NCBI RefSeq assembly: GCF_036488675.1
Contig: NZ_CP133149.1
Span: 62,001 to 126,000, forward strand
DNA from: Sinorhizobium chiapasense
Lineage (GTDB): Bacteria > Pseudomonadota > Alphaproteobacteria > Rhizobiales > Rhizobiaceae
Length of the DNA stretch: 64,000 bases
Reading direction: 5' to 3'
Shown: positions 44,099-54,916 of the stretch, piece after piece
Position numbering within the stretch: the first letter of the stretch is position 1
How the letters are laid out: each line of letters begins with the position of its first letter
The notes under the pieces: generated by a model
Databases searched by the model: none
What the model saw: the letters and a program-made list of their open reading frames with translations, nothing else
What the model was told of the DNA's origin: nothing
Translations under genes and position numbers: made by a program

Positions 44099-47000
44099 AT
44101 GCCCGACATCGGAGATTGGCTCGCCAGCATTAGGCTTGAGCGGCATCGCGAAACCTTCTTGAAGAATGGCATCGATCTCGACGTTGTCGGCGATCTCGCC
44201 GATGCCGAGCTAAAGGAGCTCGGTTTGTCCCTTGGTGACCGCAAGCGGTTTCTCAAGGCGGCGGCGACCCTGGCTCAGCAGTCTCCGGCTGCGACACCGC
44301 CCCCGCTATCCCCAATCCATAGCGAGGCGGAACGGAGACAGCTTACGGTGATGTTCTGCGATCTCGTTGGATCGACAGAACTCTCCACACGCCTCGACCC
44401 AGAAGACCTCCGGCAGTCGATCGTCGCGTACCGTACTTGCGCCACCGAGATTGTCGGACGGTACGACGGCTTCGTTGCCAAATACATGGGCGACGGCGTC
44501 CTCGTATACTTCGGCTATCCGCAGGCTCACGAGGAGGATGCCGAGCGAGCCGTGAGGGCTGGCCTCGCGGTCGTCGAGGCTGTCGATCGGCTGGATGCGG
44601 CAGGCGAACGCTTGGCTGCTCGGATCGGAATCGCCACTGGGCTGGTCGTGGTGGGCGATATCATTGGGGCCGGTGAGACCGAGGAACGCAGCGTAGTAGG
44701 TGAGACGCCGAACCTAGCGGCCCGCCTGCAGGCGCTCGCCGAGCCCGGCACAATCGTCATTGCCGAAGCGACGCGCGTTCTGCTGCGGGGCCAGTTCAAG
44801 CTCGAGAGCCTTGGGATGCGACCGATCAAGGGGTTTGCTGAGGCGGCTGAGGCCTTTCGGGTACTGAATGAGGTGCAGAGCGAGGACCGCTTCGAGGCCG
44901 GTCACGCGACGGTGCTGCCGTTGGTGGACCGCAATCGGGAACTCGCACTGCTGGTCGATCGCTGGAGTCTGGCAAAGGCCAACAAAGGCCAGGTTGTTCT
45001 GCTCGAGGGCGAGGCCGGAATCGGCAAGTCGCGCCTTGCGCTGGCACTTCGCGAGCGCCTCTTTCGGGAACCACATCTGTTACGCCGCTACTTCGCCTCA
45101 CCCTATCACGTCAACAGCGCGCTTCGTCCGGTAATTACCGAGCTCGAACAGGAAGCGGGATTTGAACGCGATGATTCATCGACCGTCAAGCTCGCCAAGC
45201 TCCAGGCACTGCTCGCAAAACAGGTGGGTGAAATGAGTGAAGCGGTCCCATTGCTGGCAGAGCTTCTCGGAGTCCCAAGCACCGACCGCTGCCCAACACT
45301 GAATCTTGCGCCCCAGCAGCGCAAGAATTTGATCTTCGAAGTGTTGATCGCCCAGCTTGCCAGACTGGCTGCGAAGCAGCCGGTGCTCGTCGTACTTGAA
45401 GATGCGCACTGGCTGGACGCAAGCAGCCTAGAGCTGTTCAGCTTATTCGTGGACCGTATCCGACAGCTCTCAGTGCTGCTGGTCATTACCTACAGGCCCG
45501 AGTTCGTGCCGCCTTGGCGCAGTTACCCGCACGTGACAAAGGTGGTCCTGAATCGTCTCGACCGGATGCAAGCTCAATCGCTGGTCGGCCAGCTGACCGG
45601 TGGAAAGCCACTGCCTGACGGGGTGCTCGAATATGTCCTGGCCAACACTGATGGCGTACCGCTGTACCTTGAGGAATTGACCAAGACCATGCTCGTTTCC
45701 GGCCTCCTGGAGGGTGCCGGCGATCAGTTTGGACTGACTGCACATATACCGCCGCTGGCGATCCCGGTAACGCTGCACGACTCCCTTATGGCCCGTCTCG
45801 ACCGCCTCGGCAGGGCTAAGACTGTGGCCCAGATCGGTGCCTGCATTGGGCGCGAGTTTTCCTATGAGTTGATTGCGGCGTTAGCAGTGCTCGATGAACG
45901 AGAACTGCAGCGGGGGCTCGATCAACTGGTTGGTACTGAGCTCGTTTTTCGGCGCGGAAGGCCACCGAAAGCAATCTACACCTTCAAGCATGCGCTCGTC
46001 CGAGATACGGCATATCAGTCCCTCCTCAAGAGCTGTCGCCGGGAGCTCCATCGCCGTATTGCCCGGGTCTTGGAAGAGCAGGCCCCACATGTGGTGATCG
46101 CGCAGCCGGAGCTCTTGGCGCATCATCTGACGGAGGCCGGACAGTGGCCGCAAGCCGTCGTGTTCTGGCACCGTGCCGGCAGGCACGCCAGTGAGCGGGC
46201 GGCGAATGCCGAGGCTGCCGGCCATTTGGCCAAGGGCCTCGATTTGCTCGCTCAGATGCCCGAGAACGCGGAGCGCCTCGAGCTTGAGCTGACATTGTTG
46301 ACTACCCTAGGACAAGTGCTTACCGCCGCGAAGGGCTACGGCCACCCGGAGGTCGAGCACGCCTACAAGCGTGCCCTCAGCCTGGCTGAGGGGGTTCAAG
46401 AAACGCCCAGGTTGTTCCCGGTGCTTCTTGGCCTCACCATCCACCATGCAGTGCGATCTGAGCTTTCCGCGGCGCGGGGCCTTGGCGAACGGCTTCTGAA
46501 GTTGGCGCAGAAAATCTCCGATCCCGTGCTCGTGGTGGAAGCGTCCTACGCGTTGGGCATTACCTGCTCCTGGCTAGGCGAATTCGCCTCGGCATGGCAG
46601 CACTTCGAACACGGGATCAACCAGTACGATGTCGCCCAGCACCGGGCGCATCTGGCGCTTTATGGACAGGATGGCGGGCCGATCTGCCTGTGCCGCGGCG
46701 GCATGGCGCTGTGGTATCTCGGCCACGAAGGCCGGGCGTTGGAATTGATGGACGAGGCGCTCGCCATGACTGCGAAGCTCGGACATTCGTTCAGCCGCGC
46801 CTACGTATTGACATGGGCGGCAATTCTCCACGTACATCGACGGGACGTCGCGAGGGCGCAAGAGGCGGCGGAGTTGGCGTCAGCGTTCGCGGCCGAACAC
46901 GAATTTCCATTCTGGCACACCCAAGGGGTTTTCCTGCAGGGGTGGGGGCTGGTCGAACGGGATCAGGTCACGGCAGGCATCGAGCGGTTGCGAGAAGGGC

Positions 47001-47446
47001 TGGCTGGCATGCGAGCGATCGGGTCAGGAATGACCGAGCCTTGGGCGATGGGCTTGCTCGCTGAAGCGTATGGCAAGGCCGACCGTTTTGTTGACGGCCA
47101 CAGCTTGATTGACGAGGCGCTTACCATTGTCTCGCGCACTCACAACTGCTGGTGTGAGGCGGAGTTACATCGGCTGAAAGGCGAGCTCATATCATCGCAA
47201 TCGGAGCGCGACCCAGCCGCAGTCGAGGCGTGCTTCCGCCGTGCCCTTCACGTCGCCCGCATGCAGGATGCCAAGATGTGGGAACTGCGCTCGGCGGTGA
47301 GTTTGGCCCGGTTTTGGCGAGCACAGGGTCTAAGAGCTCAGGCTTGCAAGCTGCTCGCGCCGCTCCTCGGCTATTTCCCGCACTGCCACGGGACGCTTGA
47401 TCTTCAGCACGCCCAAGATGTCCTTGAGAGCTGCGGGCGGCAGTAA
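44099..47446 (+). CDS. SAM-domain class III adenylate/guanylate cyclase with AAA ATPase and TPR
   Basis: The product has 1115 aa. Residues 1-60 are a SAM domain (DIGDWLASIRLERHRETFLK). Residues about 80-215 are a class III cyclase catalytic domain: VMFCDLVGST carries metal-binding Asp88, and KYMGDGVLVYFGYP has Asp132. An AAA/STAND-type ATPase follows with Walker A GEAGIGKS (304-311) and a Walker B-type VLVVLEDAHWLD. The C-terminal 450 residues are TPR-like helices. The layout is of a signal-integrating cyclase; output cAMP or cGMP is not decidable. Its length fits known soil-bacterial homologs. Confidence 0.93.
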   Translation: MPDIGDWLASIRLERHRETFLKNGIDLDVVGDLADAELKELGLSLGDRKRFLKAAATLAQQSPAATPPPLSPIHSEAERRQLTVMFCDLVGSTELSTRLDPEDLRQSIVAYRTCATEIVGRYDGFVAKYMGDGVLVYFGYPQAHEEDAERAVRAGLAVVEAVDRLDAAGERLAARIGIATGLVVVGDIIGAGETEERSVVGETPNLAARLQALAEPGTIVIAEATRVLLRGQFKLESLGMRPIKGFAEAAEAFRVLNEVQSEDRFEAGHATVLPLVDRNRELALLVDRWSLAKANKGQVVLLEGEAGIGKSRLALALRERLFREPHLLRRYFASPYHVNSALRPVITELEQEAGFERDDSSTVKLAKLQALLAKQVGEMSEAVPLLAELLGVPSTDRCPTLNLAPQQRKNLIFEVLIAQLARLAAKQPVLVVLEDAHWLDASSLELFSLFVDRIRQLSVLLVITYRPEFVPPWRSYPHVTKVVLNRLDRMQAQSLVGQLTGGKPLPDGVLEYVLANTDGVPLYLEELTKTMLVSGLLEGAGDQFGLTAHIPPLAIPVTLHDSLMARLDRLGRAKTVAQIGACIGREFSYELIAALAVLDERELQRGLDQLVGTELVFRRGRPPKAIYTFKHALVRDTAYQSLLKSCRRELHRRIARVLEEQAPHVVIAQPELLAHHLTEAGQWPQAVVFWHRAGRHASERAANAEAAGHLAKGLDLLAQMPENAERLELELTLLTTLGQVLTAAKGYGHPEVEHAYKRALSLAEGVQETPRLFPVLLGLTIHHAVRSELSAARGLGERLLKLAQKISDPVLVVEASYALGITCSWLGEFASAWQHFEHGINQYDVAQHRAHLALYGQDGGPICLCRGGMALWYLGHEGRALELMDEALAMTAKLGHSFSRAYVLTWAAILHVHRRDVARAQEAAELASAFAAEHEFPFWHTQGVFLQGWGLVERDQVTAGIERLREGLAGMRAIGSGMTEPWAMGLLAEAYGKADRFVDGHSLIDEALTIVSRTHNCWCEAELHRLKGELISSQSERDPAAVEACFRRALHVARMQDAKMWELRSAVSLARFWRAQGLRAQACKLLAPLLGYFPHCHGTLDLQHAQDVLESCGRQ

Positions 47447-47684
47447 GTTGAGCACCTGAACACCGGCTCCGCGGCAACGACTTTGTCGCGACTCTCCCGA
47501 CTCGTACGATGTTTCCGAATCCGACATTGCGATGCCGCAGAACAGGGAGTCACGCAACGACTGCAACCGGCGGACTGCAACCGGCGCGAACCAGACCTCA
47601 GCCGAGGGTGTCCGAACTTCGGCTTCCCACCCGCTACAGCTTTTGGAAACCGACCGCCGGATGGCAGAAATCTGGGTGACTACG
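47447..47684. other. No supported gene
   Basis: Only frames antisense to or continuing from neighbours are open; nothing supported. Confidence 0.5.
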
Positions 47685-48031
47685 TCATTCGCCACTCGCG
47701 CGATCGCGTTTGACGATATCAGCAATCGTATTCTTGCTAATCGCCAGATCGCTATCCAGCGATAGCTTCGGCCTTCCGCGATGAGCGCCAGTACCTTCGG
47801 TGCGAGCTTGTCCGACTTTGGCCGTTGGCCGGGTTGCCGTCCGAGCTTTGTTCCGCGCGCCTTGGCAACGGCAAGGCCGGATTTCACGCGCTCGCTGATG
47901 AGATCGCGCTCGAACTCGGCAATGCCGGAGAGAAACGTCGCCAGCATCCGGCCATGCGGCGAGGATAGATCGAAGGTCACCCCGTTCATGCAAATGACGG
48001 ACACCTTCCAGGTTTCCAGTTCTCGCAGGGT
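47685..48031 (-). pseudogene. Serine recombinase (resolvase) remnant
   Basis: About 110 residues match the middle and C-terminal part of a serine resolvase of the kind seen in Tn3-family elements: FDLSSPHGRMLATFLSGIAE, FERDLISERVKSGLAVAKAR, KLGRQPGQRPKSDKLAPKVL. Around 47745 the frame changes, and the helix-turn-helix end (DLAISKNTIADIVKRDRASGE) continues in another frame to 47685. The N-terminal catalytic domain with the nucleophile Ser is missing. It cannot resolve cointegrates. Confidence 0.85.
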
Positions 48032-48328
48032 ATTAGGGGTCGGCTCCGGGAGGGGCCGAAATGACACCCTACGGGGCATCCCGTCTTTTTTGCAGCAGGA
48101 ACGGCCAGCGCGGGGGGAGCGCGGCCCACATCCTAGTGGTCGAAATTGACTCGCGTTGACGGGCATAAGGGTGGTTCGCCCTTCTTCGTTGCAGAGATCG
48201 TTGATCTCCCAATACGGCAAAAGGATGCCCCGCGCTCAGGCATTTCGGACGTCTTGAAATTCGCGATTTCGGCGCCGATATTTTCTTCACTTCTTTTTCA
48301 TCCGGTGTGAATGCGAAAGGAGGACATC

Positions 48329-48631
48329 ATGCTCAACCCGGAACTAGTTTGGATGACGCCCGTCGCGGTCCGCATGAAGGACGGGACGCCCCAAGTCTTC
48401 GCTTCTGTCAACGACGCGCTCGATTTTCTCGAAGAGGATTGGCCGATCAATCGAGGCAAGAAATACAATCGAGCGGTCCAAACGTGTCGCCGCGCTCTGA
48501 ACCGAATGACGCCAGTTGCCATCGCGCGCGAAGCCTTCATTGACGCTTGCCGAGATGCGGGCATGTCAGCGGGCGCGGACGCACCGCTCGGGACGAAGAC
48601 CGGCGCTGGCGGTCAACACTCGCTCGCCTAG
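48329..48631 (+). CDS. DUF982 protein 1
   Basis: The product has 100 aa from ATG 48329 with AAAGGAGG at 48315-48322. The DUF982 pattern is clear: VWMTPVAVRMKDGTPQVFAS, NDALDFLEEDWPI, YNRAVQTCRRALN and AREAFIDACRDAGM. DUF982 proteins are small and widespread in Rhizobiales; their function is unknown. Confidence 0.88.
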   Translation: MLNPELVWMTPVAVRMKDGTPQVFASVNDALDFLEEDWPINRGKKYNRAVQTCRRALNRMTPVAIAREAFIDACRDAGMSAGADAPLGTKTGAGGQHSLA

Positions 48632-48974
48632 AATGGCTGGTTGTCGGGGCTTCGAGCCCCGACTTTCGAGCATTCGCCCCGCGACGCGGCAGAGCCGTTC
48701 GTCATACACCTAATGCGTTCTGAATCGCGCCGCCAGGTGCCATGTCCGGGATTTCGTTCTTTCAGACCAGAGTCTGTATTCGTCTTGGCTTGCCGCAGCG
48801 CGTGGGCCACCGGGCAGGCGTGGAATGGAGCGTTGGTCCCGTCAACCATGGCATTTTCGCACACAAAGGTGGTCCTCCTCTTGAAGATCAATTTGCCCAA
48901 AATTACATCGTTTTACACAGCGTGCGCAGCACGCAAGAACATTGTTGAACAAGCTTCATTCGTGGAGGTTGGTC
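48632..48974. other. No supported gene
   Basis: I see no convincing frame between the first DUF982 gene and the SPW gene; a minus frame here (to 48900) has no recognisable motifs. Confidence 0.45.
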
Positions 48975-49337
48975 ATGGCAAATGGACTGATGGAAGGCAA
49001 GAAAGCACAGGACTGGCTCAATCTGGTCCTCGGGGTCGCCCTGTTCGTCTCACCGTGGGTTATTGGCTTCGCCCCTGAAACCCTGCCTGCGTGGAACGCG
49101 TGGGGCGTTGCAGTCATCCTCGCCGCCCTCGCTATCGCTGCACTCTCGGTGTTTGCGGAGTGGGAAGAGTGGGCGAACCTAGTGCTCGGGCTTTGGCTGA
49201 TCGTCTCGCCTTGGCTGCTTCAGTTCGCGACGAACATAAACGCGATGTGGACCCACGTGGTCCTCGGCCTGCTCGTCGCAGCCGTGTCGGCTTGGGCGCT
49301 CTGGGACTATCGGCAGAACCCGCATGCCCATGTATGA
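48975..49337 (+). CDS. SPW-repeat membrane protein
   Basis: The product has 120 aa from ATG 48975 (GGAGG upstream). Two SPW repeats are visible: WLNLVLGVALFVSPWVIGFA and WANLVLGLWLIVSPWLLQFA, each followed by WN/WT and another membrane helix, so four helices in total. Function is unknown; such proteins often accompany stress genes. A 28-bp palindromic terminator follows. Confidence 0.9.
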   Translation: MANGLMEGKKAQDWLNLVLGVALFVSPWVIGFAPETLPAWNAWGVAVILAALAIAALSVFAEWEEWANLVLGLWLIVSPWLLQFATNINAMWTHVVLGLLVAAVSAWALWDYRQNPHAHV

Positions 49338-49350
49338 TCGGAAGAAGAGT

Positions 49351-49378
49351 ATCGCCCGCCGCTGCAGCGGCGGGCGAT
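49351..49378 (+). terminator. Palindromic terminator
   Basis: A perfect 28-bp palindrome (ATCGCCCGCCGCTG and its complement) begins 13 bases after the SPW stop and is followed by tttcg. Confidence 0.7.
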
Positions 49379-49473
49379 TTCGATAGGCGATGCGAATCGC
49401 CAAGGAAATTTGAACGGTAGAGCGCTTTGTCCGTACTCGACTGCGAGCGCCACCTGCCACAGGGGAAACTGGC

Positions 49474-49842
49474 CTACGGACGGCGGTTCCTGTCGTCTAC
49501 CACGGTGTAGTTCAGTTTCTGACTTTCCGCGTAGGTAATGGCGGCCTCGCGGGACGGGAAACGTAGTTCGACCTGAGACAGCGTGTCACTCCCGCCCGTG
49601 TAGCCCATCAGATAGTCGATGACCGGCGGGACTTTCCGCTCGAAAACCAGCAGCCAAGGTCGCCTTGAGACGCGCGCCGACGTCATCACGGAGCGCGACG
49701 GCCGAAAAATGCGTGCTACTGGATCGGTGACTGGTCGTGGGCGGTTGATGTCAGCCGCCACAGGCTGGCTAGCGCTGACCTGCCGCACGAACCTCTCGTC
49801 AGTGCGACCGGATCGTCTGTCTCGTGCCAGGAGTTCCGTCAT
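49474..49842 (-). CDS. ETC complex I subunit-type (NDUFS4-like) protein
   Basis: The product has 122 aa from M at 49842. The C-terminal 80 residues carry ARIFRPSRSVMTSARVSRRP, LMGYTGGSDTLSQVELRFPS and EAAITYAESQKLNYTVVDD, the pattern of NADH-dehydrogenase iron-sulfur protein 4 (NDUFS4/complex I 18-kDa accessory) proteins. The N-terminal 40 residues are unusual and positively charged. It is a stand-alone copy, away from the nuo genes; it may be a diverged paralog that helps complex I under stress. Confidence 0.78.
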   Translation of the reverse strand: MTELLARDRRSGRTDERFVRQVSASQPVAADINRPRPVTDPVARIFRPSRSVMTSARVSRRPWLLVFERKVPPVIDYLMGYTGGSDTLSQVELRFPSREAAITYAESQKLNYTVVDDRNRRP

Positions 49843-49870
49843 CACGTCATGGGGCTTCACAACCTTAAAA

Positions 49871-49896
49871 GCCAGCCGGGCGCGCACCCGGCTGGC
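49871..49896 (-). terminator. Terminator of the Hsp20 operon
   Basis: GCCAGCCGGG (49871-49880) pairs with CCCGGCTGGC (49887-49896) over a 6-base loop. Read on the minus strand the stem is followed by TTTTAAGG. It lies 15 bases after the Hsp20 stop. Confidence 0.85.
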
Positions 49897-49911
49897 TTGC
49901 GGCGGTCGGTA

Positions 49912-50421
49912 TTATTTGGTGTTGTCGATGGTGATCCGCTTGACGTTGGCTCGCGCCTTTTCGGTCTTCGGCAGCGTCACTGCGAGCAGGCCGTTTTTGA
50001 ACGTTGCGGCGACCTTATCCTCATCGACCTGGCGACCGAGAGCCAGCCGCCGTTCGAAGCGCCCGTAGTAACGCTCGCTGAACCGGCGATCCTTGTCCTC
50101 GGTCTCCGACTTGTTTTCGCCGCGAAGCGTAAGCACACCCTCTTCCAGCAGCACCTCGATATCCTCAGGATTGATACCGGGAATCTCCGCTATCACGCGT
50201 ATCTCGTTATCATTCTCCTCAATCTCCACGTGTGGCCAGGAGCCATTGAAGGGCGAAGTGCCACCGAACAACGATGGTGAGCCGAAGCCGCGGAAGACTT
50301 CGTCGAACAGACGGTTGACATTGCGGTGCAGCGACAGGAACGGGTCCATGTCGTCACCGCGGTAGATGCTCGGAACCTGGCTGCTGCCACGGCTCCACGG
50401 GATCAGGTCACGTACACTCAT
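49912..50421 (-). CDS. Small heat-shock protein Hsp20, copy 2
   Basis: The product has 169 aa from ATG 50421. The alpha-crystallin domain is clear: WPHVEIEENDNEIRVIAEIP, EDIEVLLEEGVLTLRGENKS, RRFSERYYGRFERRLALGRQ and KNGLLAVTLPK. The N-terminal part (IPWSRGSSQVPSIYRGDDMD) is typical of class A rhizobial sHsps. It forms oligomers that hold unfolding proteins. It is downstream of the other Hsp20, with a strong hairpin between them. Confidence 0.95.
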   Translation of the reverse strand: MSVRDLIPWSRGSSQVPSIYRGDDMDPFLSLHRNVNRLFDEVFRGFGSPSLFGGTSPFNGSWPHVEIEENDNEIRVIAEIPGINPEDIEVLLEEGVLTLRGENKSETEDKDRRFSERYYGRFERRLALGRQVDEDKVAATFKNGLLAVTLPKTEKARANVKRITIDNTK

Positions 50422-50467
50422 GGCGTCATCCTTTCTTCGGTTTTCTTTTTCCTCCTTTTTGGTGCAA

Positions 50468-50507
50468 CTGCTCCTCGGCTGTTGGGCAACAACCGAGGAT
50501 CGAGCAG
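50468..50507 (-). other. Hairpin between the two Hsp20 genes
   Basis: CTGCTC-CTCGG (50468-50478) pairs with CCGAG-gatc-GAGCAG (50493-50507), with a GTTG/CAAC inner pair, between the stop of the first and start of the second Hsp20 gene. It may set the relative amount of the two proteins by processing or attenuation. Confidence 0.55.
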
Positions 50508-50518
50508 TGCGCGTCACA

Positions 50519-50980
50519 CTAGGCTGCCTTGTCGCCTTCGATCTGCTTCGAAGCGGGCTTCGTCATCTCGGCTTGGATGGCGATCCGACGCGGCTTCATC
50601 TCCTCAGGGATTTCCCTCTTGAGATTGATGACGAGTAGCCCGTTTTCGAGCTTGGCGCCCTCGACGAGGACATGATCGGCGAGTTCAAATCTGCGCGCAA
50701 ACGGCCTCACAGCGAGACCCTGATGCAGATACTGTACCTCCTCATCCTCCGACTTCGCGCCGTTGACCACGAGCATGTTCGCCTCGTGGGTGATCGTCAG
50801 TTCGTCCTCGGCAAAACCTGCCACCGCAATGACGATGCGGTACGCGTCTTCGCCGAGTTTGACGATGTTGTAAGGCGGCCAGTTGTCAGCGTTGAGGCTG
50901 GCGTTTTCGAGCAGGTCGAACATGCGGTCGAAGCCGATGCTTGACCTGTAGAAGGGGGTAAAGTCGAGGTTTGTTCTCAT
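50519..50980 (-). CDS. Small heat-shock protein Hsp20, copy 1
   Basis: The product has 153 aa from ATG 50980. The domain begins FDLLENASLNADNWPPYNIV and includes GEDAYRIVIAVAGFAEDELT, PFARRFELADHVLVEGAKLE and ENGLLVINLKREIPEEMKPR. It resembles IbpA-like alphaproteobacterial sHsps. Its leader looks like a ROSE RNA thermometer and its promoter like an RpoH-type one, so heat should induce it at both levels. Confidence 0.95.
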   Translation of the reverse strand: MRTNLDFTPFYRSSIGFDRMFDLLENASLNADNWPPYNIVKLGEDAYRIVIAVAGFAEDELTITHEANMLVVNGAKSEDEEVQYLHQGLAVRPFARRFELADHVLVEGAKLENGLLVINLKREIPEEMKPRRIAIQAEMTKPASKQIEGDKAA

Positions 50981-51060
50981 AGCTACATCCTCCGTAGAGC
51001 AACATAGATACGAGGGAACGCCAAGAAGCTCGGCGCTCCCTGACCATGCCGACCCCATTT
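50981..51060 (-). promoter_or_regulatory. ROSE-like RNA thermometer
   Basis: The leader of the first Hsp20 gene folds, on the minus strand, into a series of hairpins: a CCC-AAAT-GGG hairpin (about 51045-51066), then a GGGAGCGCC / GGCGTTCCC hairpin (51040-51032 with 51022-51014), then TTGCT (51002-50998) facing GGAGGAT (50993-50987), which contains the ribosome site. A UUGCU opposite the Shine-Dalgarno in the last hairpin is the signature of ROSE elements of rhizobial small heat-shock genes. The exact 5' end is inferred. Confidence 0.7.
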
Positions 51061-51077
51061 GGGCGTCGACAAGCATG

Positions 51078-51108
51078 ATTTGGGAACGTCATTGTCTTGC
51101 GTCAAGAG
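51078..51108 (-). promoter_or_regulatory. Candidate RpoH-type promoter of the Hsp20 operon
   Basis: Minus strand reads CTTGAC followed by 17 bases and CCAAAT, close to the alphaproteobacterial heat-shock sigma pattern CTTG-N17/18-C-AT-T. The start of transcription would fall a few bases before the ROSE-like leader. Confidence 0.45.
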
Positions 51109-51165
51109 GGGTGTCAAGGCTAGTCGAGCGGGATCGACGTGAAATGGCCCTGTGAATTCATGCGA

Positions 51166-51192
51166 TTAGCACTCGATAGGTACGAGTGCTAA
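51166..51192 (+). promoter_or_regulatory. CIRCE element (HrcA operator)
   Basis: TTAGCACTC (51166-51174), nine bases, GAGTGCTAA (51184-51192): a perfect CIRCE inverted repeat. It lies 149 bases before groES. HrcA bound here represses groESL until heat or protein stress. The HrcA gene itself is not in view, so the chromosomal one would act. Confidence 0.95.
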
Positions 51193-51340
51193 AAAATTCT
51201 CACGACCCTCTTGAAACTCGCAAAATCAGAAACCAGATCGATTGGCGCGATGCCAAAACATCGTGCGTCCCGCGCCGGATCCGAGCCGGATGCGGCGCGG
51301 AGGAGCCTCTAAAAATCTGTTTGTCCACGAGGAGAGCGAC

Positions 51341-53339
<1,999 letters not shown>

Positions 53340-53351
53340 CTGAAGCGACAA

Positions 53352-53376
53352 GTCCGCGCCCCGACGGGGCGCGGAC
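53352..53376 (+). terminator. Hairpin after groEL
   Basis: GTCCGCGCCCC (53352-53362) and GGGGCGCGGAC (53366-53376) form a perfect 11-bp stem over a 3-base loop, 12 bases after the groEL stop. Confidence 0.75.
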
Positions 53377-53538
53377 GGTGGATCTATGAACCAAGCAGGC
53401 GTTGCGCCGGGATGGGTGCGACGTTTTGGATGTCGGGAGTTGGTGCAGGTTAGAAGCCGCGAAGATCGCGGCTTGGATGAGGATGGATCGGATGGCCTGC
53501 CCGCTCCGAAGGAGGATCTGAAGTATTCGGGGCCAGAA

Positions 53539-54880
53539 ATGACCACGCGTTCGTCGAATTTGGCTGGCGTATTCGCCGCACTCGTTCTCATCCTGGTTCC
53601 TGCGCCGCTACCGGCGGCGCAGCCGCAGTCCGCCATTTCGGCGAGCACTCAGCGATCGCTCGCTGATGTCCTGGAGGAGGTCACGCCGGCGGTCGTCAAC
53701 ATAGCAGTGCAGTCTCGTGCTCCCGCCGAAACCAACCCTCTCTACAACGATCCCTTCTTCCGCCGCTATTTCAACCTGCCTGAGCAGCAGCAGCGGCTGA
53801 GCGCCGGCTCTGGCGTCATCGTTGACGCCGACAAGGGCTACATCCTCACCAACCACCACGTCGTCGCCGACGCCGGCGAGATTGCGGTAACGCTGAAGGA
53901 CCGCCGCCGCTTCACCGCTGAGCTCGTGGGCACCGACAAGGCAACTGATATCGCGTTGCTGAAGATCGACACGGAAAAAGCTGACGGCGCTGCCGTTTGG
54001 CGATTCCGGCGCCCTCCGTGTCGGCGACTCCGTTGTCGCGATCGGCAATCCGTTCGGGCTTGGACAGACCGTCACCTCCGGCATCGTCAGCGCCCTTGGT
54101 CGTGGCGGCATCAATGTCGAGGGCTATGAGGATTTCATCCAGACGGATGCCTCGATCAATCCCGGCAACTCGGGAGGCGCCCTGGTAACTGCCGATGGCC
54201 GGCTGGTCGGCGTCAACACCGCGATTATCGCGCCCACCGGCGGCAATGTCGGCATCGGCTTTGCGGTTCCGATCGCGATGGCGTCGGCCGTGATGGAGCA
54301 ACTGATCGAGCATGGCGAAGTGCGGCGCGGCCGGATCGGCATCGCGGTTCAGGACCTGACGCCCGATCTGGCCGAAGCGCTGAGCATTGAGGAAAGCCAT
54401 GGCGCCGTAGTCGGCAGCGTCGAGCAGAATTCGCCGGCGGAACAGGCGGGCCTTCAGGCTGGCGATGTCATCCTCGCCGTTAACAAGCGCAAAATCACGG
54501 GCGCGGCAGATCTCCGCAATCGGGTCGGCCTGGCTCAGGTCGGATCGCAGGTCGAAATGGAATATCTGCGCGATCGGGTTCGCAAAACGGTGACAATGCG
54601 CATCGAGCCGGACGAGTCAATTGCCAAGGCCGGCGCCACATCCGCCCGCCTCGAGGGCGCTGAGTTCCAGGATGCGGCCGGCAACGTAGTTGTTTCCAAC
54701 ATTGAAGACGGAAGCGCAGCGGCCCGATCGGGTTTGCGCGCGGGCGACGTGATCGTTGCCGTCAATCACCAGCCTGTCGCGACCGTGGCGGAACTCGCGG
54801 CGGCCTTAAAGAATGCGCGCGGCACGATAGCGCTCGATCTGTTTCGCGCCGGGTCGAAACTCTTCCTGGTAATCCGGTAG
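53539..54880 (+). pseudogene. HtrA/DegP-type serine protease, one-base frameshift
   Basis: The two parts are in different frames. Part 1 from ATG 53539 has a signal (NLAGVFAALVLILVPAPLPA), the catalytic His in LTNHHVV and Asp in [11 protein letters not shown]. Part 2 ([20 protein letters not shown] onward) has the catalytic Ser in [11 protein letters not shown] and two PDZ domains to 54880. The frame changes at the run of five A at 53975-53979 (acggaaaaagctgacg); with four A's one unbroken protein of about 446 aa results. It would degrade or refold damaged envelope proteins. The upstream AAGGAGGA (53508-53515) is 23 bases from the ATG, so the start is not certain. Confidence 0.88.
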
Positions 54881-54916
54881 GGTGCAACTTCGAAGACGCG
54901 TGAATGGAGGAAAACG

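Noticed and set aside
43889..44146. Minus-strand small frame before the cyclase
   Set aside because: Overlaps the cyclase start and has no recognisable motif.
44099..47446. Possible TnpA transposase because of its size in a Tn3-type element
   Set aside because: Sequence is clearly SAM + class III cyclase + AAA ATPase + TPR, with no transposase motif.
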